Part shown: positions 57,340 through 64,000 of the stretch, piece by piece
Layout: each line of letters begins with the position of its first letter
Numbering within the stretch: position 1 is the stretch's first letter
Origin: Favolaschia claudopus
Taxonomy: Eukaryota > Basidiomycota > Agaricomycetes > Agaricales > Mycenaceae
Assembly (NCBI GenBank): GCA_037176885.1
Contig: JAWWNJ010000007.1
Span: 372,001-436,000, forward strand
Direction: 5' to 3'
Length of the DNA: 64,000 nt
Notes under the pieces: model-generated
Seen by the model: only the letters and a program-made list of their open reading frames with translations
Database searches by the model: none
Told to the model about the DNA's origin: nothing
Translations under genes and position numbers: made by a program

Positions 57340-59410
57340 TCCACCACCACCTTCCCCACTTTGACTCTCGAAAATTCTTTTTGTGAGTTTTTCTCCTTCC
57401 CTTCCACCTCCCATTCTCAATTGACCTCCTCAGCAACCCAAGCAACCTGCTTCTCATGCCCAAACCCCCACCAATGAAGCGTTAACACTACGTATCATTG
57501 TCCCGCGAGCGGGACTTCAAGTAAGTTTTCCACCTCCTTCACTTTTTCACCCATTTTGACGCCTTTTTCCTCCAGGACTTTGCCGCCGGCAGGCTAATAC
57601 CGCCCCCGACGCGTCAAATAGCGTGTCCCGCAAATGTTGCTCGACGATTGGGTTGCTGGCGCCGTGGCCGCCGTCGCCGCCCCGCCGCGCAGCGGCGCTA
57701 TCGCGTTGACACGACAATAACAACTTCCCGCGAGCGGAATTGCGTCAAGTAAGTTATCCTTTGCTTCGTTTTTTCATCATTTTGACGTGTCCTTTTTCAA
57801 GGGTTTTGGCTGCCGGCAGGCTAGCCCCGCCCCCCGACGCGTATCGCAGCGAGTCCCACCGGTGCCTCCCAGCGCCTTCATTGTTGCCGCCGTCACCGCC
57901 GCGCCGCGAAGCGGCGCCCATAGCGTTGAGTGTATAAATTTTCTTCCCGCGAGCAGGGCTTGAAGTACGCAATTTTTCCTTCACTTTTTGGGTTCATTTG
58001 ACGCGTTTTTTAATAGAATTTTAGGCCGCCGGCAGGCTAACAGCGCCCCCGACGCATACAGCAGCGGATTTCCCGACTGGTTTGCAAGATCTTCATTGCC
58101 GTTGTCGCCGCGGCGCGAAGCGGCGCTATCCCTTTGACTAGACGTATCGCCGTCCGGCGAGCGGCTTTTCTGGTGAGCTTTGCTTCTCTCCTTTCCATTT
58201 TGTTAATCTTACGATTTGTTTCTCTCAAGATTTTGTATTTACGGCAAGATGTCGGTTAATCTGTGAGGTAAGCAAGCTTTCGTTTCTTTGGTTTCAAGTT
58301 CTTTCAATGCGTTACCCAAGCCATCCGCACGTCGATCACTATACGTATCGACGTCCCGCGAGTAGAATGTTCTTTCAATGACGTATGTGGCCTCAACACT
58401 TGCCTGTGTTCTCAACCTCGACGCCGCCTTCAATTCAAGACTCGAGATTTCGACGTCCGCCGAGCGACGTCCTCGCCCCTCATCGTAAGCTTGCCTCCTC
58501 ATTCCTCGTGTATTCTTAACTCATTTCATACCCCATATTTCAAAAAAAGCTTCCGCTGCGCGGCGCTTGTCATCGACACGGCCTCCCAAATTCAAAATTC
58601 AATTTTTGAGCGTCCACCAAGCGACGCTGTTGAATAGTCGTCAGGTGCGCTGCTACTCTCACTGTGCTCATCTTCTCACTAATCCGGAAATTTTTCTTCC
58701 CGCTGCGCGGGGCCCTTCATCAACGCCAAGACCGCCGTATTCAAAATTCGAGATTCCGCCTTCCCGCGAGCGGCCATTTGGGATAACCAGGTGCGTACTT
58801 CTCCATTTTCTATTGCATTCCCTCTCTAATTCGAGTGCTTCAAGATATTTTCCTTCGCTGCGCGGCCTCAACCCCAACCCAACCCCTTCAAGGAGTCAAC
58901 AAGTCCGCGCAGTCAAAGAAAATTTTCTTCGCTGCGCGGCTCACCTTGTACGTCAACTAGCACCTTGTCTCCTTCCGTTCCTGACCAATTCTACAAGTCT
59001 ACTCGGTTTTTTCTTCCGCTGCGCGGCGCCGTCACCAACATGTCGATCTCTTTCCACACTGATCGGCTCGACTTCTTGCAGTCATTCTGCCTCCAATTTG
59101 GTGAGTTTCCCGTCCTTTTGTTCCCTCCCTTTGCGGGCTCTGATTGCGTGAAGGAACAGGGACTTCAAATTCCACGGGTTCCACGCGGAGTTCAAATTTA
59201 CACGGGTGAGTATGCACTTCAAATTTCCACTACGTACAGAATTCAGGGACTTTGCCCCGGTAGCTAGTAGATGTAGATCTGTAAATCTGGATCTCCGCCG
59301 TAGCGTAGCGTACGTACCAGGACCCTTGAAACAAGCCGGGAAACGGGCTTCTCAAGGGTCTGAAAATCAAAAATTTTCTCCCGGTTGTATGTAAGTAGAA
59401 AATAAATCCT
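57340..59410 (+). ncRNA. R3 spliced transcript (copy 2 to 3)
   Basis: Same as 28060-30130. The run in module 1 has the CCCCCGACGCG form shared by other modules (one C more than copy 1). AATAAA at 59401. Confidence 0.55.
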
Positions 59411-59544
59411 TTTGAGACCCGCTCCGAAAAAGTATAAGTTGGAGGCTGGCAAGTCGCTTGCGACCTTGGTCGCGCGGCGAGCTTAGTCGTGCGGTGAGCG
59501 TGGAGGTGGCTGGAAATTGCCTTTTTGGGAGATCAAAGCGAATT

Positions 59545-60890
59545 TTATTCAAGCTGGCTACGACGAAGCAACTCGATGTCTTCCGCCTTGTAGTCGTCTA
59601 AATAAACCACATGCCTCCCAAATCCACTGGTATTCCTGAACTTTCCCCTGCACATGCAAAATCGTCAGCGTAAATCTCGCAAGGAATTTCAGAGCAAAAC
59701 TCACAATCCACCACCCTTAACAATCGTTAACCCCGGCGGCGCCAACAAATGTGTCAACACCCCATAAGACGACTCTCCCAATAACAAGACATCGCTTCGA
59801 CTCAACACACGCAAATCATCCAACGCCTGGGTCTGCGGCGAATACAACAGCGTATATTCTTCCGCTTCCAAATTGAGTAAAGCGATGACCGCGCGGTCGG
59901 CTTCCTCCATTGCGATTGTGATTTCAAGTGGGTTGGAGGAGAAGGCTCGGAGATCGGTGAGGATGCGCGCGATGTCGGGGAAGTTCATGGAGCCGTAGAA
60001 GTCGTGTGTGGAGATGTCGGTGCCGGGCGGAGGCGCGGTGTCGCCCCATCTGATGTGGATGCCGACGGACATTGGGCGGGAGGGGTTAGATGAGAAGGAG
60101 AGAGAAGGAGGGGAGAAAGATGATGAGGATGAGGGTGGTGGGATGAGGCGCGAGCGGACCCAGGGTATGATGCATCCGTTGAGGTCTTGTGTGAGCTGAC
60201 TCAGACGAGATGAATGAATTTATGATTGAGAACGGATGAGAAGAACAACCCACCTCATCGACCTCTGTATCCAAAATACCCGTACAATCCGCCATTCGAG
60301 TTCTGACTTCGTCTAGCCTTGCGATCGCCGAGTCTTCCCCGGCACACCAGCCTCTAACGACAACGTCGCGGTCTTCATGAGGGATGAAGTCTTGCACGCG
60401 GCATGCTTTAGTGACGTTGAGCGTTTGGGATTCGGCGTTGGCGTTGTAAATCTCGGACTGCGAGTATCGGTGGTCCCAGACCTCGTTCCAGCCGAAATGA
60501 AGTGACGAATCGAGGACTTGTGATAGCACGATACTTTGCTTGAAGTGTTGCAGTACTGACTATACTTAGGGTAAAGTGGTTAAATTCAAATTCGAATTTT
60601 AAGAACCGAAGCAATGTACGCACCCCCATTCCCTCTCCACCAAGCGGTCCCACTCTTAGATACATTCGGGGTGTTTGTTCTTCTGGAACTACGGCCGTCA
60701 GCGCCGGCGTACACAGCTGAAGCTGTATCTCCGCGAGTTTCGACTGCACATGCTCAGTCCGCACCGCGAACGAAAGAAATCCGACGACGACGAGTGTTGC
60801 AAAGACACATAAATAGGCGTAACGCCTCTTGTGTCTCCGCAGCGACGATGTCTTGCCTGCTGCGCTGGTGGGGAGGGCGTCGTACAACAT
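59545..60890 (-). CDS. GT_A, intact 388-residue fucosyltransferase-like type II membrane protein (copy 3)
   Basis: Exons 60624-60890, 60254-60559, 59705-60195 and 59545-59647 total 1167 nt, an exact 389 codons, with phases 0, 0 and 2 and introns of 64, 58 and 57 nt. ATG 60890 was chosen because an in-frame stop lies just upstream and the membrane segment follows. Residues 1-23 are basic and cytosolic; 24-43 are one membrane helix (YAYLCVFATLVVVGFLSF). A stem follows, then a Ser/Pro linker (about 210-232). Residues 234-244 (SVGIHIRWGDT) fit the donor-binding H-x-R motif of fucosyltransferases. SDVLLLGESSYG (325-336) sits where such enzymes carry their second nucleotide-sugar motif. A Golgi transferase, probably GDP-fucose dependent, is inferred; the exact family is open. 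The TAA stop lies within AATAAA. Confidence 0.85.
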
Positions 60891-61284
60891 GTCGCTGGGA
60901 ATGCGGCTCAAAAGTCATGAGAGTATATATTGAAGCCGGAGGGATGTATTTAGCACTGGCAGGGATCGTGTGGCGGAAATAGTCCGGATGGACTGCGTCG
61001 AGGATGTGGCCAGAGATGAAGACATGATAGATTGACCTTGACGCCGAAGACATAGGGAGATTGTTCACGGGGCCGCCGCAGAAGGCAGATTTTGTTGTTT
61101 CTCATTCGTCCGCCTTGGGACAAAACTTTCAAGAAGACCGTGACCATGGCTATATTCGGTCTTCGAGGCAGTAAAAGACCGGGGTCCGGTGTGCGCCCGT
61201 GTACAAATCCTCGATATATGGCAGCTGCCAGAATGCTTCCGGATTTTGAAGGTCAAAGTAGAGGGAAAGCTGTATAGACCGATT

Positions 61285-62452
61285 ATGTCCGAATCTGATG
61301 GAGGCCGAGGGTCCGAAACTCCGACACCCTCCTTCCGCTCAACTCTCATGTCGTCCGTCTGCAACCCTCCAGAGAATCTAATGTCGTCCGTCTCTACGAT
61401 ACTACCCAACCATCGGTCTTCAAACTGCTCTTCTGAATGGCGGATTCCTCAAAAGTCAAGAAAAAGGAAATTTCCGACAGGTCTTCTCACGGTGTTGTTT
61501 GTTGATTCTCATGCTTCTGCCAGCGCACTTCCCGAGCCTCAGCTCACTCAAAGTGCGTCCACTTGTCCGCTCTCTCTTTCGTTTTCTCTGCTCACCCTTC
61601 TCAGCTTTCCTTCAAGCGCTTCCACCGCCCGACTCGATCTCCTCACTGACTCCTCTATCCTATGCAGCCGTCGCCGCCGCCGACGATACCTGATAGCTCA
61701 GCTACCGCGCGCGCCGTCGGCGCTCGACGCTGCCACTGCGTCAATCGGTCGACGCGCCGCCCCTCGCTTGAAACGCCGGCACGCGGGCATAGCGACCCTA
61801 AACGACGAGGAAAGCCAAGGTATGTCGCCGCTCCCTTCTCCATTTCCGTTTGCTAACTCACCCAAATGACGCCCACGCCCGCCGTCTCTCCCACATCCTC
61901 TATCCCCGCTCTCTTCCATACCCTCCGTCCCGCATGCGCACGCTACGTACCTCTAAAATCCCCGCCAAACCCTGTACTTCAAATCACACCGCCGCCGCCC
62001 TTCACTCCTGCGCCGCTCGCCCCGAATTCGGTCACGAACGAACTACTCAAGCTTCTTTCCCACCGCCGCCTCGTCCCGACCCCGCCCCTCGCATCCCGCC
62101 GCTCAAACTCGCGCCGTACAAGTCCCTTCAGGGCCCAAACGCGCTGCAAGAACGCGCTCGTCTCTCCCACGCCCACTCTACCCCGCTCTCCCGACCCCTT
62201 CGACCACGCCAACCCGCGGTACGCGCAAACGTACCGCTCAATTCACAAGACCTCCCGTCGGCTCGTTACGCGCAAGCGCCCGGGCGCCTAAATCACAAAA
62301 TCCTCGAATTAGCTTCTGCGCGCGCGGTAGAACTTGGGATAACGTATGTACGTACCGTCTCAGTAGTAACCTTTGAATCGAAAAATTTGTTCAAGTTAAC
62401 ATGCTTTTCTGTGCGAATCGAGTCAACGGATCGAGTGAGTTCAAGGGAATGA
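61285..62452 (+). CDS. P_A (copy 3)
   Basis: Starts at 61285 or 61437. The frame through PFPFANSPK to a stop at 61869 is open as in copies 1 and 2. A frame from 61850 runs 200 codons to 62452 through RYAQAPGRLNHKILEL. Confidence 0.4.
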
Positions 62453-62454
62453 AG

Positions 62455-63581
62455 ATTTCTTGCATTGTAAAATCAAATACGCCAATGGTGCTCTGCAACG
62501 AATCGGAACGAGACGGGGACAAAATCACTCACAGGATGATTTGAAGTCCGGTTACGATAAGCGACTAAGGACACTGTCGAGTGCATTGAACTCAAAATCG
62601 ATGAAAGAGAAATCAAACGAAGACTCACGGCAGCTTGCACACAGAGTCGGGCGGGAAACTGACGATTCATAGGGAATAATCAAGATCAAGTCAGTAAGAA
62701 TTTAGAAACTATGGAATTGAATCGATTGCGTACCGGCCGTTATTGCGCTAAACGGTTGCAACGCGGATGTTGGTGGTCGAGTCTCGAAGAAAATGGTACT
62801 GTTGAAAGAGAGGTTAGTGACAGATTTGAATTGAGACTTGAATCGAGATACATACATAGATGAACGGACTCGACTGACTTTGAGAAATTCGACCCGATGC
62901 TCAGCTCAAGCAACTCGAGGGTGAAGGATCGGTTATACCGATAAAGTGAACCCGAAACAAGAAGTAAGTTAAACACCGACCTTCAATCGAGCTCGATCTC
63001 GATTGATACTTGAACGAGATGAGATGGCGACGGTGTCCGAATTTGAAATTGAATCTGCCTCGACGCGACTAGAACTAAACTTCAAATCAGTAATCGAAAA
63101 GAATGTAAAGACGTTAAGGGCAACTCACCTCAACCTGACTTCACAAACAAGATTGAAGGTTAGGGTAAGTTCAAAGTCGAGTCAAGGATTGGTTATGTAC
63201 CTGTTGTGAGAACTCAATTGGAAATGCGCACGCGCGCGATTCAAATTAACCCGCCATAGTCACGGCCTTCAAAAGATTCAATATTGAAGTCAGTGGGTCA
63301 GAGTTTCGACTATAAGAACGGAATCAACTTACAATACGAGCATAGTCTCGGCATTATAATGAAAGAGATTGGGCGCACTTGGGACTTGAATTCAAACGGG
63401 CATAGTTTCGGCCTGCATAATGGAAATAATGAAGTCAGCGTAACTTCGAGCGGGAAGGGAAATGTGAGAATCATTGCGCACCGACATAGTTTCGGTATAC
63501 AACGGTAGTTTCGGTATACAACGGTATGGAGTAGTTGACGGTTGAGGGCTGGGATAAGGATTTAGTTAGTGAAGTAGTAAA
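62455..63581 (-). other. E_A 3' part, cut by the A/D junction (copy 3)
   Basis: Equals 3890-5015. The 19-bp duplication is at 63487-63524. Beyond 63582 the transcript would continue into unit D sequence, which keeps donors and branch sites, so the E transcript is probably still spliced across the junction. Confidence 0.45.
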
Positions 63582-64000
63582 TTTGTGAATGAACGGAATT
63601 GCGCACCTTAAATCCCTAACCCAAACTCAAACTCGATATTTCCTTACATCCACGCCTGCAGCCCTTCAAATGAAACGTTGATCAAGAAGATCCTGAACGA
63701 ATGCAGTCAGTAAATTGAGAATACAAGGCTGACCTGTAACTCACTGACGCGCCGAATTGAGCCGAATATGTGACGATACCTTCGATATTGAGGTCAGATA
63801 GGAATTGAAGCGTTACTTGGCAGCATATAGCTTTGAATTCAAATGGTATTGAACGGATAAAGACCTGGGTTCAAATGAGTCAGTTCAGAGTCCAGCGGAA
63901 TTGAAGACAAAGTCGACTGCTACTTGCCTGAGCTGGCTAACCAGTCGAAATGTGCATCTCATTGTAGCACATCGAGCATGAGATAAGCTAATTCAAATTG
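63582..64000. repeat. Start of a fourth, diverged unit variant (D), E-region sequence
   Basis: From 63582 the sequence still aligns with E_A (copy 1 from about 5016) but with frequent substitutions and missing blocks, and it matches neither B nor C. Shared landmarks remain: a GCGCACC donor, a TCAAATGAAACGTTGATCAA block, and a small minus-strand exon that reads TATTCGGCTC before GGCGCGTCA and GTGAGT. This is therefore a paralogous unit and not another copy of A. Confidence 0.85.

Larger units (their letters stand above)
29306..58581. repeat. 29.3-kb higher-order tandem repeat, copy 2
   Basis: This is nearly identical to copy 1 throughout, including both insertions: the TIR element at 37994-38458 and the Mutator-like element at 40642-41137. 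Most differences are one-base gains or losses in G, C, A or T runs. A handful are substitutions, for example near 20233 versus 49492. The period between copies 2 and 3 is 29276 bases, against 29305 between copies 1 and 2. Confidence 0.97.
58582..63581. repeat. 29.3-kb higher-order tandem repeat, copy 3 (truncated, unit A only)
   Basis: This matches 1-5015 and 29306-34300 nearly base for base. It holds the R3 3' end, GT_A, P_A and the 3' part of E_A. Near-identity stops abruptly at about 63582, where point substitutions become dense. It contains the cleanest reading frames of the window, including an uninterrupted GT_A. Confidence 0.95.

Noticed and set aside
1..64000. rDNA, telomere or LTR retrotransposon array
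   Set aside because: No rRNA sequence, no short telomere repeats, no reverse transcriptase or integrase motifs, and no long terminal direct repeats with TG/CA ends were seen.

Overview
This window looks like fungal nuclear DNA, most likely from a basidiomycete. Introns are very short (about 45-75 nt), with GTNNGY donors, CTRAC-type branch points and YAG acceptors, and the AATAAA signals suit fungal 3' ends. There is no bacterial operon structure, no rRNA, no telomere repeat and no LTR. The species cannot be named from the sequence alone.

The whole window is one tandem array with two levels. At the lower level, units A, B and C (about 9.5, 10.8 and 9.0 kb) are diverged paralogues with the same layout. 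At the upper level, the A-B-C triplet (about 29.3 kb) is repeated nearly identically: copy 1 at 1-29305, copy 2 at 29306-58581, and copy 3 from 58582 until 63581. After that the sequence switches to a further, diverged variant (called D here). Copies differ mostly by single-base indels in homopolymers, so many frameshifts are probably sequencing or assembly errors.

Each unit holds four transcription units in alternating orientation. (1) R, plus strand: a spliced, probably non-coding transcript built from about 210-225 bp repeated intron-exon modules, GC-rich hairpins and five CCGCTGCGCGG-type boxes, ending in a stem-loop and AATAAA. (2) GT, minus strand: a four-exon type II membrane protein with a fucosyltransferase-like HIRWGD motif. 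Its reconstruction at 59545-60890 is an intact 388-residue frame, making it the best supported gene here. (3) P, plus strand: divergent from GT, a Pro/Ser-rich hypothetical protein with unresolved exons. (4) E, minus strand: a highly intron-rich transcript with exons down to 26 nt. Its 5' part (gene 3) keeps some coding signal and is divergent from the next R.

So R and GT converge, GT and P diverge, P and E converge, and E and the next R diverge. Two insertions distinguish the units. A 468-bp TIR element with a tRNA-like Pol III promoter sits in the R between A and B. A roughly 498-bp Mutator-like MITE sits in an exon of the unit B GT. Labels used below: R1 is A to B, R2 is B to C, R3 is C to A; GT_A, P_A, E_A and so on belong to unit A; copy number is given where needed.
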